This document shows positions 1-7,663 of a stretch of 9,881 nt of DNA, one piece after another. Numbering within the stretch: the first letter of the stretch is position 1; the number at the start of each line of letters is the position of its first letter. The position numbers were made by a program, and so were the translations under genes. The stretch lies in contig JAAVAY010000047.1 of the NCBI GenBank assembly GCA_014803815.1, forward strand, positions 6,408 to 16,288, in the 5' to 3' direction. Below the pieces are notes generated by a model. That model saw only the letters and a list, made by a program, of their open reading frames with translations. It did no database searches and was not told the DNA's origin. The DNA is from Allobaculum sp. (lineage in GTDB: Bacteria > Bacillota_I > Bacilli_A > Erysipelotrichales > Erysipelotrichaceae).

Positions 1-2
1 AA

Positions 3-641
3 GATAAAACCATTTTGATGAGTGGAATCAATGGCATTGAAAGCGAAAATCGTCTAAAGCGTCGGTTTCCCAATCAACCCATTGTTCATGCTATCGCCCA
101 AAATATGGATTCTTGCTATGACTCCAAGCAACAAGATCTACATTTCACGACTCGTGGGGAAATCGTTTTTGGACCTGCGACTTCGGATCTTTTCAAAGAG
201 GCTAAAGCCGTTGAGGAGCTATTTCTTCACTGTCATATTCCCTACATCTTCTCCTCGAATATCCTTTTGGATCAAGGAAGTAAGTTGATGTTCAACTGTG
301 GAATCAATCAAGTGTGTGCAGCCTACAATGCGACTTATGGGGAAGTAGCCAACAATCCCGTTCTCTTTGGGCTTTTTAAACAAGCGATGGAAGAAGCCCG
401 CCTTGTACTAGCCGCTCTGCATCAAGATCCTGGCCAAGCTGCTTTGGACAATTGGGCCTATAAGATTACTACTTTTGATCCCAACTCGATGCCGAGTATG
501 GCTCAAGACATCAAGGCAAATCGTCCTCTCGAACTTGACTTGTTTTCCGGCACCATTTTGCCCCTTGCTAAACAAGCTCATATTGAGACTCCTGTCTTAG
601 AAGATCTCTATCAAAGACTGTCTTCTCAAGAGCCGCTTTAG
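3..641 (+). CDS. panE: 2-dehydropantoate 2-reductase (ketopantoate reductase), 3' part; start lies before the window
   Basis: Cytoplasmic NADPH-dependent enzyme of the ApbA/PanE family, which reduces ketopantoate to pantoate on the way to pantothenate and coenzyme A. The reading frame is open from the window edge, so the N-terminal Rossmann domain with its GxGxxG loop is mostly outside; a TTG/ATG at 15-20 is internal, not the start. What is visible is the C-terminal helical domain: the pattern SKLMFNCGIN contains the lysine (codon 282-284) matching the family's catalytic Lys, and PSMAQDIKANRPLELD contains the glutamate (codon 531-533) matching the conserved substrate-binding Glu of the SMxQDxxxxRxTEID motif. 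Family members are about 300 residues, so roughly two thirds is present. The next gene follows after 15 bp, suggesting co-transcription. Family assignment is firm. Ketopantoate as the true substrate is less sure, because many PanE paralogues exist. Confidence 0.88.
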   Translation, partial: DKTILMSGINGIESENRLKRRFPNQPIVHAIAQNMDSCYDSKQQDLHFTTRGEIVFGPATSDLFKEAKAVEELFLHCHIPYIFSSNILLDQGSKLMFNCGINQVCAAYNATYGEVANNPVLFGLFKQAMEEARLVLAALHQDPGQAALDNWAYKITTFDPNSMPSMAQDIKANRPLELDLFSGTILPLAKQAHIETPVLEDLYQRLSSQEPL

Positions 642-656
642 AAAAGAGATTCGGTT

Positions 657-1328
657 ATGACTACTCAAATTAAAAAAAACCAAGAAACGACCCCCAAAAA
701 AGCTGTATCTAAAAACACTTCATCTGAAGCCACAAAGACAACTTCAAAACAAACCAAGGCACTAAGCGAGAATACAAAAAAAAGTACCTCCACCTCAAAA
801 ACGGTAAAGCAGACCCAAGCTTCTTCGAATGCCAAGGCAAAGCAAGAGAAGAATACGAAGAGTAGTGCGAAAGAAGAGACCAAAAAAACAACCAAGGAAA
901 CGGAATCGAAAAGTAAAATCACAGTAGAACCCACTAAAGCCGCTCAAAAAGCTGCCGAAAATTCTACGGGAGCAGGACAATTTGTAGGGGCTTTTTCTTC
1001 TCAACCGGCAGGACAAGTCATTCGTCCTAATGAAAAAAAGCTCACTTCCGCTGATATCGCTTCCTCTTCCACCAAATCCACCCCTTCTTCCAAGAAGAAT
1101 AGCTCTACTAAAGTCAGCGCTTCAACCAATAAGAAGAGTTCATCGAAAAGTCACCAAACATCCCAAGCCTCTACTAGCTTTGAAAACACAGTAAAAAACC
1201 TTGGGCGGCAAGGAGCCAAAGCCATTACTCACTCCTTGTTAAAAGATAAAGCCCCCGAAGTCAGCAAACAGGTGGAGGATTTAGCCGGAAATCTGGTTTC
1301 GAGTTTAATCGATAACTGGCTTAAATAA
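657..1328 (+). CDS. Lys/Ser/Thr-rich low-complexity protein of unknown function
   Basis: I do not recognise this 223-residue protein. It has no signal peptide or membrane segment, so it is probably cytoplasmic. Residues 1-100 are almost entirely K, T, S, A, E, Q and N, like a disordered basic tail. Residues 103-135 are less biased (GAGQFVGAFSSQPAG, then VIRPNEKKLTSADIAS). Residues 136-173 are again Ser/Lys-rich. Residues 174-223 look like a folded amphipathic helical tail with hydrophobic spacing (FENTVKNLGRQGAKA, ending SSLIDNWLK). The strongly basic composition resembles histone H1-like or other nucleic-acid-binding tails, but that is only a compositional likeness. The ATG at 657 follows the upstream stop by 15 bp, with only a weak purine stretch (AAAAGAGA) as ribosome site. 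A hairpin terminator follows directly. The real reading frame is favoured by the spacing and by the structured C-terminus; the opposite-strand frames are shadows. Confidence 0.75.
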   Translation: MTTQIKKNQETTPKKAVSKNTSSEATKTTSKQTKALSENTKKSTSTSKTVKQTQASSNAKAKQEKNTKSSAKEETKKTTKETESKSKITVEPTKAAQKAAENSTGAGQFVGAFSSQPAGQVIRPNEKKLTSADIASSSTKSTPSSKKNSSTKVSASTNKKSSSKSHQTSQASTSFENTVKNLGRQGAKAITHSLLKDKAPEVSKQVEDLAGNLVSSLIDNWLK

Positions 1329-1333
1329 AATTT

Positions 1334-1373
1334 GAAAAGATGACGATGTAATGGCATCGTCTTTTCTTTTTTC
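1334..1373 (+). terminator. Rho-independent terminator after the low-complexity protein gene
   Basis: GACGATG (1342-1348) pairs with CATCGTC (1355-1361) across a six-base loop. The stem can extend through a flanking AAAAG/CTTTT with one bulged T. A T-rich run (TTTTCTTTTTT) follows. It sits 6 bp after the stop codon and separates the first two genes from the pilus operon. Confidence 0.85.
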
Positions 1374-1439
1374 TTCTTATCGATGGCCTATTCAGATGAA
1401 AAATACATTTTTTAGCGTATTTAAAACATATCTTTGACC

Positions 1440-1469
1440 TTTTCAATATCACTGATTTTCCGTTACAGT
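1440..1469 (+). promoter_or_regulatory. Candidate sigma-70 promoter for the pilus operon
   Basis: A TTTTCA box (1440-1445) and a TACAGT box (1464-1469) are separated by 18 bases, each matching the consensus at four of six positions. They lie between the preceding terminator and the adhesin gene, where a promoter must be expected. An overlapping TTGACC (1434-1439) is a better -35 box but has no good -10 box at 16-18 bases. The assignment is weak. Confidence 0.35.
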
Positions 1470-1529
1470 AGCTAGGGATCCCTTTTAAGAAAGATGGTTT
1501 CTAGAGCCATTCAAGAAAGGAAACAATCG

Positions 1530-4500
1530 ATGTTTCAAGCGTTTTTTAAATGGGGACTGTGTTTTCTCAGTGCCTTTTCAAGTCCACTTCTTCAAGTTCT
1601 TCAGCCACCTACACCTTTAATCGAGGTACAAGCAAGAGGGCCTGGAGAAGTGCGACTTCACTATGGAAAGCAGGTGTATAGCACAAATCGCGATGAAGTT
1701 CTTCAACTCCATTTGCCTTATCAGGCTTCGATTCAAATTGAAGCCATCGCTGACGATTTAAGCCGAATTGAAACGCTACAAATCAATGAAGAAGAGCTTC
1801 CTCAAGCCAAATATCAAACCACTTGGACACATCCTCTTATTTTAAAAGAAGCTCTTTCCATTCAGGCGACTTTTTCCCCCTCTTATACGCCCTCCAATGT
1901 CAAAGAACCACCCGATAAAAAATCGTCGCCTACTCTTCAAAATTTGACTGCTTCTCTTTCCAATTCCTCTTTTCCCACAAATTCTCTATCTCTTTCTAAA
2001 GGCCTCATCTCTCCCATTCCCCTTTCACAAACCCAAGATTTTTCGCTTCAAGACTCTTCTACAAAAGAATTAGAAGTTCCTATTCAAGAAGAAAAGCCAA
2101 TCGATCAAGAAGATCAAGACGATCCCCAAAAAGACGAGTCTTTTCTTGATTCTTTGATAGAGGATTCTTCCTCTCTTGCTTCGCTTGATTCGAGTTTGAC
2201 CCTTTCATCAGAAGAAGTAGATTCAGAGTTTGATGATTCTAATTTTCCTCCCCTTTTCGATCAAGACTTTTCTCAAGACGATGCCAAACAGGAGGAATTC
2301 GATCAAAGCGAAGAGCCAAAAAAGAATCCAGATCAAGAAGAGGAAAGAAAGGATAGTCAAAAAGAGAACGATAAAAAAGAAGATGAACAAGACTCTAAAG
2401 AGGATGAGGAGGACCTTTTAGACAAAGGCGAACAGATTGGCTATGTCTCAAGCGATCTCAAAGTTCTCGTCAAACGCCTTCCTGAAATAAGCGTCAGTGA
2501 AGTATTGGATTTGTTTGAAACAACCGTAGAACAAGTTCAAAGCGATTGCCAACAAGGCTATGAAGCCAACTGGATATACTTACGGGCTACTTTAGCTAAG
2601 GCCTTAGGTCTTTTGGATCAAATTGATCAAGAAGCTTATTTACCAGAAGCTCTCTTTGAAGAAAACTCTAACTTCTTAGTGCGTAGGCCTCAAGCGATTT
2701 TATTGCAAAAATCAGCCATGCAACCCATCAAGCGCCAAGTTCGTGCCGCTCCCCGCGCTGTGACGAGCGAGAGTGTATCGGTTGTCTCTTCGATGTTATA
2801 TAAAAATATCTCAATCTTTGGAAACTATATCAGCAACTACATTTGGATTTTATCCAACAACCAACACGCCTTTTGTGCTTCCTATTTGAGTGCACCACCT
2901 AAAACAGGAGCGCTCGCTTCCTCTGTTTCCGCTGTGGACAATGCTGCCTTACGTAAAGTCCTCTACTATGGATTTGCAGGCCCTGAAAATTCGCTTTTGG
3001 AGTGGTCAACGGAGCAACAAATCATTATCACCAACGATTTAGTTAGCCTTGCCTTTAGCAATACCTGTATTTCGCAAGGAGAACTCAATGGAAAAATGTG
3101 GCGAACGGGCTTAAAGGCCATTTGGGATCGCATCCAAAGCTTGCCTGATCCTCAAAACTATCAAGCCTATATCGCCAATTTTCCTGGAACTGGGTTAAAT
3201 CATTTGGATCAAACAGTATCCTTTCAACCCTTAGCCTTTGGTCGTTATGAAGAACCTCCTGTTCCTGATCTTCCCCCCGATACCCCTCCTACGACCACTA
3301 CAAGTAAACCCGCTTTGCAGCTGTTGAAAACCACAAGCGATGAGATCATTTCCAATACTGGTCAACAAAATTATTCGCTCATTGGAGCCAAGTATGAAGT
3401 GCGCCAAGGTAGCAGTTATGCCGCGGGCAGTAAAATTGCCACCTTGACCATTGGAAACGATTTGAGCAGTGAAGTCTTGGAAGTGGATAAGGCGGGAACG
3501 TATTGGGCCAAAGAAATTCAAGCCCCAAAAGGCTTTGCCCTCAACCCCACAGCCTATCGTATTGAAGTTCCGGACAACTGCACCGCCCAAGCGCCTGTAC
3601 GAATTTTGGTTTACGATGCTCCTCAATATTGCCCCGTAGATCTCTTAGCCAAAAAGGTGGATGGGCAAACCAATCAACCGTTGGCTAATGCGATTTTTAA
3701 GCTTCAATACTACGCCATCGACCCAAGTACTCCTTCGGCCTACCGTAATGCCAATCCCATTGCCTCTTGGACTTTGAAATCGGATGCCAAGGGAGAGGTG
3801 AAAGCGGATTTAGCCCATATTTATCAAGCTGACTACGATTTTCCTCGTCCACTCGATAACCCTTCGCTAGCTGTCTTTCCCATTGGTGTGGTGACCTTAC
3901 AAGAAATTCAAGCCCCAAGTGGCTATGCGCTTAATGATCAGATTTATGCGATCGGATTAAAACCCACGGCTTCTAATACCACCCAAACCAGCTTTCAAGT
4001 TTATAACGCGCCGACGATTGAAAATAGACCCGCTAAAATTCATTTGGTCAAAACGGACATCAATCACGCTGGATTGCCAGGAGCAGAGTTTTCGGTTAAA
4101 GATCCGAAAGGAAACATCCAAGTTATTGCTTTGGATCAAAACGGAAATGGGGAAGTCATCTTTGATCAAAATGGAACTTGGACGATATGGGAATCCAAAG
4201 CCCCTGAAGGGTATGCCCTCAATACGACTAAAGCCATTTTCACCGTTGCTGGCTCATCCATTACAGCGGATTGTCCAAGAGAAAATGCCTATGTAACCTA
4301 TGTCGATCAAACCTTGACCATTCAAGATCTTGGAACGTGTTATGGACTCAAAGTATTAAAAACGGATCCGAGTGGGGTCCCATTGGCTAATGCAGTATTT
4401 GACTTGTATACCATTCCCAGTGCAAGCAACATCAATGACAAAACTCTAGTAACCAAAGCCACCACCGATGGACAAGGTATTGCCACCTTTGGAAATTTAG

Positions 4501-4916
4501 AACCCTCTAAACTTTATGTGCTTTTAGAATCCCAAGCACCGGAGGGATACATCTTGCCTCAACATAGTGATGGCACGAAGCCTGAATATTTAATCAATGT
4601 TCAAGCAAGCACCTCCTCTAGTCAAACTACGCAAAACGAAAGTGGATATATCATGGTGGTGCAGCCATATAATTTAACGTATTCAGGCCAACGGGGCACG
4701 CCAAGTTATTTGTACTCCGATAAGAAAACCCATGGCTTTTCTTGGATCAAGGAAAACGATCTAGTCACCATCACCTTTGAAAGCGTCAACGAACCTTTAG
4801 AAGGACAAGCCCTTCCCCATACTGGCAGTCAAAGCGTGCTTCAAGCTTTGGGGTTGGGCACTCTTTTGGTGATCTTAGGACTCAAGCGCCTGTATCCATC
4901 AAAGCGGACGATTTAG
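1530..4916 (+). CDS. Large LPXTG-anchored pilus tip adhesin with thioester-like and CnaB domains
   Basis: Secreted cell-wall protein of 1128 residues, probably the tip adhesin of the pilus. I chose ATG 1530 because AGAAAGGA lies 8 bases upstream; an in-frame ATG at 1494 has no spaced ribosome site. Order: signal peptide about 1-35; a beta-rich module about 31-115 resembling divergent InlB-type B repeats (GPGEV... ending IQATF); Ser/Pro linker; Asp/Glu/Ser-rich linker about 177-301; helical stretch about 305-395; thioester-like domain about 430-575 with Cys449 in FCAS and the KVLYYGFAGP motif; Pro/Thr spacer; four CnaB/SpaA domains at about 594-697, 701-830, 832-930 and 937-1090, marked by EIQAPKGF, EIQAPSGY, ESKAPEGY and ESQAPEGY; LPHTG at 1095-1099; hydrophobic segment; basic tail. 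Candidate isopeptide residues are K600/D696, K708/N826, K841 and K944/N1087. The family is clear; ligand and tip position are inferred. Confidence 0.88.
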   Translation: MFQAFFKWGLCFLSAFSSPLLQVLQPPTPLIEVQARGPGEVRLHYGKQVYSTNRDEVLQLHLPYQASIQIEAIADDLSRIETLQINEEELPQAKYQTTWTHPLILKEALSIQATFSPSYTPSNVKEPPDKKSSPTLQNLTASLSNSSFPTNSLSLSKGLISPIPLSQTQDFSLQDSSTKELEVPIQEEKPIDQEDQDDPQKDESFLDSLIEDSSSLASLDSSLTLSSEEVDSEFDDSNFPPLFDQDFSQDDAKQEEFDQSEEPKKNPDQEEERKDSQKENDKKEDEQDSKEDEEDLLDKGEQIGYVSSDLKVLVKRLPEISVSEVLDLFETTVEQVQSDCQQGYEANWIYLRATLAKALGLLDQIDQEAYLPEALFEENSNFLVRRPQAILLQKSAMQPIKRQVRAAPRAVTSESVSVVSSMLYKNISIFGNYISNYIWILSNNQHAFCASYLSAPPKTGALASSVSAVDNAALRKVLYYGFAGPENSLLEWSTEQQIIITNDLVSLAFSNTCISQGELNGKMWRTGLKAIWDRIQSLPDPQNYQAYIANFPGTGLNHLDQTVSFQPLAFGRYEEPPVPDLPPDTPPTTTTSKPALQLLKTTSDEIISNTGQQNYSLIGAKYEVRQGSSYAAGSKIATLTIGNDLSSEVLEVDKAGTYWAKEIQAPKGFALNPTAYRIEVPDNCTAQAPVRILVYDAPQYCPVDLLAKKVDGQTNQPLANAIFKLQYYAIDPSTPSAYRNANPIASWTLKSDAKGEVKADLAHIYQADYDFPRPLDNPSLAVFPIGVVTLQEIQAPSGYALNDQIYAIGLKPTASNTTQTSFQVYNAPTIENRPAKIHLVKTDINHAGLPGAEFSVKDPKGNIQVIALDQNGNGEVIFDQNGTWTIWESKAPEGYALNTTKAIFTVAGSSITADCPRENAYVTYVDQTLTIQDLGTCYGLKVLKTDPSGVPLANAVFDLYTIPSASNINDKTLVTKATTDGQGIATFGNLEPSKLYVLLESQAPEGYILPQHSDGTKPEYLINVQASTSSSQTTQNESGYIMVVQPYNLTYSGQRGTPSYLYSDKKTHGFSWIKENDLVTITFESVNEPLEGQALPHTGSQSVLQALGLGTLLVILGLKRLYPSKRTI

Positions 4917-5069
4917 TTTGGTTTCCGTTTCTTTCTTCATCTTTTTCCAAAATTTTCTCTCTATCTCTTTCCTATTTTTCTTTTTTCTTTCTTTTCAGGA
5001 TTCAAGAGAGTCCTAAAGCTCTTTTGGATCCTTCTTCCTTTCTCTTTCCATTTTTTCTTTTCATTAGAA
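4917..5069 (+). promoter_or_regulatory. Pyrimidine-rich spacer with hairpin between adhesin and backbone pilin genes
   Basis: The 153-bp spacer is almost all T and C on the + strand apart from a central hairpin. GGATTC (4998-5003) pairs with GGATCC (5026-5031) and AAGAG (5004-5008) with CTCTT (5019-5023), leaving a two-base bulge and a ten-base loop. The following strand is CTTCTTCCTTTC..., then TTTTTTCTTTTC. I see no promoter boxes. It could be a leaky terminator, an RNA processing or stability element, or a translation control site for the pilin. The hairpin is directly visible; its role is inferred. Confidence 0.45.
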
Positions 5070-6821
5070 ATGAGACGTTATATGAAACCTTATCTTTTGG
5101 CTTTATTGTTAACTCCAACTTTTGCTCTTACTACGCCCATTCAAGCTTCTTCTTTTCTTCAAACTCCTATTTATCAAGAACAAACTGCCTCGATTACTCT
5201 TGCTCCTGGCTCAGCCGGAAGTTTAGCGGGTCGTCAATTTGAACTGTATCCCCTCTTTACCGTCAGTGTGGCTCCAGGAGAAACATCGTATCGCTATGAC
5301 TTTATCCCTTCTACCAAAAGCGCTTTACAAACCTTTATAGGAAGCAAAACAGGAATCACAGCCGCTAGTGTGAGTGCAGCTCAAGCCCAAGACTACTTAG
5401 CCAAGTTTACGACTACCGAAGGATTAGAACCTGACACTGGCGCTTTTCGTACCCTCATTCAGGAGCTTCGCAATCAACTCAAAACAAGCAACGTTACCCC
5501 AACGCGCATTCAGGTTGACACGGTAGATGGAAATGGGCAATACACCATTGCCAATTTAGCTAAGGGCTATTACTTGATCGATGAAGTGAGTCCTAATTCC
5601 TCTTTACAAAACCAAGCAGCCTCACTTTGTTTAGTCTCTACTATCACCGAAAACAAGACCTTACAGCTTAAAGGGGTCTATCCGACTCTTGAGAAAAAAA
5701 TTCAAGGAGACGATGGCAACTTAGCCAATGAAGGATGGAATGATATTGGCGATTATGAAATCGGACAAACTATACCGTATCATTACACCACCACCATTCC
5801 TCCCATTGGGGCGTATCAAACTTATGAGCTGATCTTCCACGACAAGATGGATAGAGCTCTCGATTTGGATAAAAATTCTATTGAAATTCAAGCCATTGGA
5901 AAGGATAAGACCTATACCTTAAAAGCCAATGAATTTGCTCTTCATCTTCTTTCTACACCCGATCCTCAAACTGGGGAGACCTTCTCCATTGTGATTAGTG
6001 ACATCAAAGCCATTTTGGATCGTGAATTCAATAGCGCTGCCACCACCTATGGCCAACAAATCGTTGTCAGCTACACCGCTAAGCTCAACGAAAACGCTAT
6101 AAGTGCGACAGGTCGTCCTGGCTTTGAAAACCAAGTACGCTTGGAATACTCCAACAACCCCGATAGCGATGGTATTGGCCAAACAGGAATTACGCCTTGG
6201 GATTGTGTGGTGTGTTTCACCTTTAAAGTGGAGGGGCAAAAGATCAGTGAAAAAACCGATGCCTCTGGAAATCCTTTAACGCTTTCCAATGCTCATTTCC
6301 GCTTATATCGAGATGAAGCCTGTCAAAACGAACTGAAAGTCAAAGCAAGTAGCGAAGGCCTCGTGGTCGATCCAAGTGGAAGTGGGGTGGATATTGTCAG
6401 CAACGAAGCGGGGACGTTTACCATCTATGGACTGGATCAAGGCACCTATTACCTTCTAGAAACCCAAGCCCCTGAAGGCTACCATAAGCCGCTCACCTGC
6501 TTGGCTTTAACCATTACCCCAACCTATACCACAGAGCGTGATAGCTACATTGAAAAGCAAGGAGAAGGAGCGACCATTTTAAAATCGCTCAGCGCCTCCT
6601 ATGCGTACAAGGAATACTACGATGGCACCACACACGATGTGAATGTAGTCAATGAAGCAGGCAATCCGAGTACGGGAAGTGTGTCAGTATCCATCATCAA
6701 CCGCAGCGGCAAGGAATTACCCTTAACGGGAGGCAACAGTGCCCTTATCAGCATGAGCGCGGGCACAATGATTGTCGGGGCAGGCCTTTTGGGCACACTT
6801 AAGAAAAAGAAGCGTTCATGA
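5070..6821 (+). CDS. LPXTG backbone (major) pilin with D2 isopeptide domain
   Basis: Secreted 583-residue subunit, most likely polymerised by the adjacent sortase into the pilus shaft. Order: signal peptide about 1-26 (cleavage near IQA/SS); N-terminal domain about 27-200 with an E-box-like YYLIDE (Glu172); isopeptide D2 domain about 205-385, opening with VYPTLEKKIQGDDG and holding LEYSNNP (Asn362/363) near its end; C-terminal CnaB domain about 384-545 with YYLLETQAPEGY (Glu464); sorting signal LPLTG at 550-554; hydrophobic segment; KKKKRS tail. The usual YPK pilin lysine is absent: VYP is followed by Thr206. Start choice is uncertain. ATG 5070 has no ribosome site, and an in-frame ATG at 5082 (MKPYLLALLL) has only a weak GAG upstream. 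The stop overlaps the sortase start (ATGA), so the two are probably translationally coupled. Confidence 0.9.
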   Translation: MRRYMKPYLLALLLTPTFALTTPIQASSFLQTPIYQEQTASITLAPGSAGSLAGRQFELYPLFTVSVAPGETSYRYDFIPSTKSALQTFIGSKTGITAASVSAAQAQDYLAKFTTTEGLEPDTGAFRTLIQELRNQLKTSNVTPTRIQVDTVDGNGQYTIANLAKGYYLIDEVSPNSSLQNQAASLCLVSTITENKTLQLKGVYPTLEKKIQGDDGNLANEGWNDIGDYEIGQTIPYHYTTTIPPIGAYQTYELIFHDKMDRALDLDKNSIEIQAIGKDKTYTLKANEFALHLLSTPDPQTGETFSIVISDIKAILDREFNSAATTYGQQIVVSYTAKLNENAISATGRPGFENQVRLEYSNNPDSDGIGQTGITPWDCVVCFTFKVEGQKISEKTDASGNPLTLSNAHFRLYRDEACQNELKVKASSEGLVVDPSGSGVDIVSNEAGTFTIYGLDQGTYYLLETQAPEGYHKPLTCLALTITPTYTTERDSYIEKQGEGATILKSLSASYAYKEYYDGTTHDVNVVNEAGNPSTGSVSVSIINRSGKELPLTGGNSALISMSAGTMIVGAGLLGTLKKKKRS

Positions 6822-7663
6822 AACCAATAAGTCGTTTTCCCCCATTTTTTTGTCTTTGTCTCGGGCTGAGTTTATGTCTAGCCCCAAGTCTTTGGTCGAT
6901 GGTTTCCAATCATCGGGCCGCCCAAGATATTCAAGGCTATCAAAAAGAAATTGAAACCCTTGATGAGCAAGATTTCTCTTATAGCTTTGCTCAAGCCGCT
7001 CTTTGGAATCAATCGTTAAATGGCCAAGCTCATTTGGAAAAATCTCTAGATGACTACCAAGAACAACTTCAACTCTTAGGAGATGGCGTAATGGGTATTT
7101 TATCCATTCCCAAGTTGTCCTTACAACTCCCCATTTATCATGGCGTAGAGGAAGAAGCCTTAAGCAAAGGCGTAGGCCATTTGCCTTCTTCCTCTTTACC
7201 GATTGGCTCGTTGAGTGCCAGAGTGGTTTTATCCGCGCATCGTGGCTTAATGCAGGCTGAACTCTTTACTCGCTTGGATGAACTCGAAATAGGCGATTGT
7301 TTTTGGATCAAAAATCCCAAAGAAACTTTGGCCTACCAAGTCCGAGACATTCAAGTCATTTTGCCAAGTGAAAAAAGTGCTCTCGCTATTGAGAATGGTC
7401 AAGATCTCGTCACCCTGATGACTTGTACGCCCTATGGCATCAACGATCATCGCTTACTCGTGACTGGAAGTCGCATTCCTTGGCAAGAGAGCCAAGAAAA
7501 AAGAACCCAAGCAGAGGAAAAGCTTCCCACTTGGATTCATGGATCTTGGCGTGAAATTTGTTTTCGCCTCTGGCCTTGGCTTTTGATCCTTTTCGTCATA
7601 GGTCTCTATCTTTGGAATCGACCAAAGAAAGCCAAAGGCCAGGGAAGAAAGGAGCAACAATGA
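6818..7663 (+). CDS. Class C (pilus-assembling) sortase
   Basis: Membrane-bound transpeptidase of 281 residues. It cleaves between Thr and Gly of LPXTG signals and transfers the pilin to a lysine of the next subunit. N-terminal membrane segment about 6-28; sortase core about 88-222; second membrane segment about 250-268, followed by a basic tail, the two-anchor layout typical of class C. Motifs: IPKLSLQLPIYHG, SAHRG (His141), TLMTCTPYGIN (Cys203) and HRLLVTG (Arg212). The 62-residue His-Cys and 9-residue Cys-Arg spacings match characterised class C sortases. The lid normally carries a DP[F/W/Y] motif ahead of the core; I see none between the anchor and IPKL, only SLDDYQEQLQ. It overlaps the backbone pilin stop by ATGA and its own stop overlaps the next start, placing it in the middle of the pilus operon. 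Its natural substrates are probably the adjacent subunits. Confidence 0.95.
   Translation: MKPISRFPPFFCLCLGLSLCLAPSLWSMVSNHRAAQDIQGYQKEIETLDEQDFSYSFAQAALWNQSLNGQAHLEKSLDDYQEQLQLLGDGVMGILSIPKLSLQLPIYHGVEEEALSKGVGHLPSSSLPIGSLSARVVLSAHRGLMQAELFTRLDELEIGDCFWIKNPKETLAYQVRDIQVILPSEKSALAIENGQDLVTLMTCTPYGINDHRLLVTGSRIPWQESQEKRTQAEEKLPTWIHGSWREICFRLWPWLLILFVIGLYLWNRPKKAKGQGRKEQQ

Noticed and set aside
665..934. Open frames on the - strand opposite the low-complexity protein
   Set aside because: They are hydrophobic mirror translations of Lys/Ser-rich codons, have no ribosome sites, and compete with a better + strand gene that has a terminator.
1494..1529. Longer start for the adhesin at ATG 1494
   Set aside because: No spaced ribosome site; the extra 12 residues (MVSRAIQERKQS) sit before an otherwise normal signal peptide, while ATG 1530 has AGAAAGGA at 8 bases.
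7558..7659. Longer start for the accessory pilin inside the sortase gene
   Set aside because: It would overlap the sortase by about 100 bp and place 34 non-signal residues before a clear signal peptide; ATG 7660 has AAAGGAG and an ATGA overlap.
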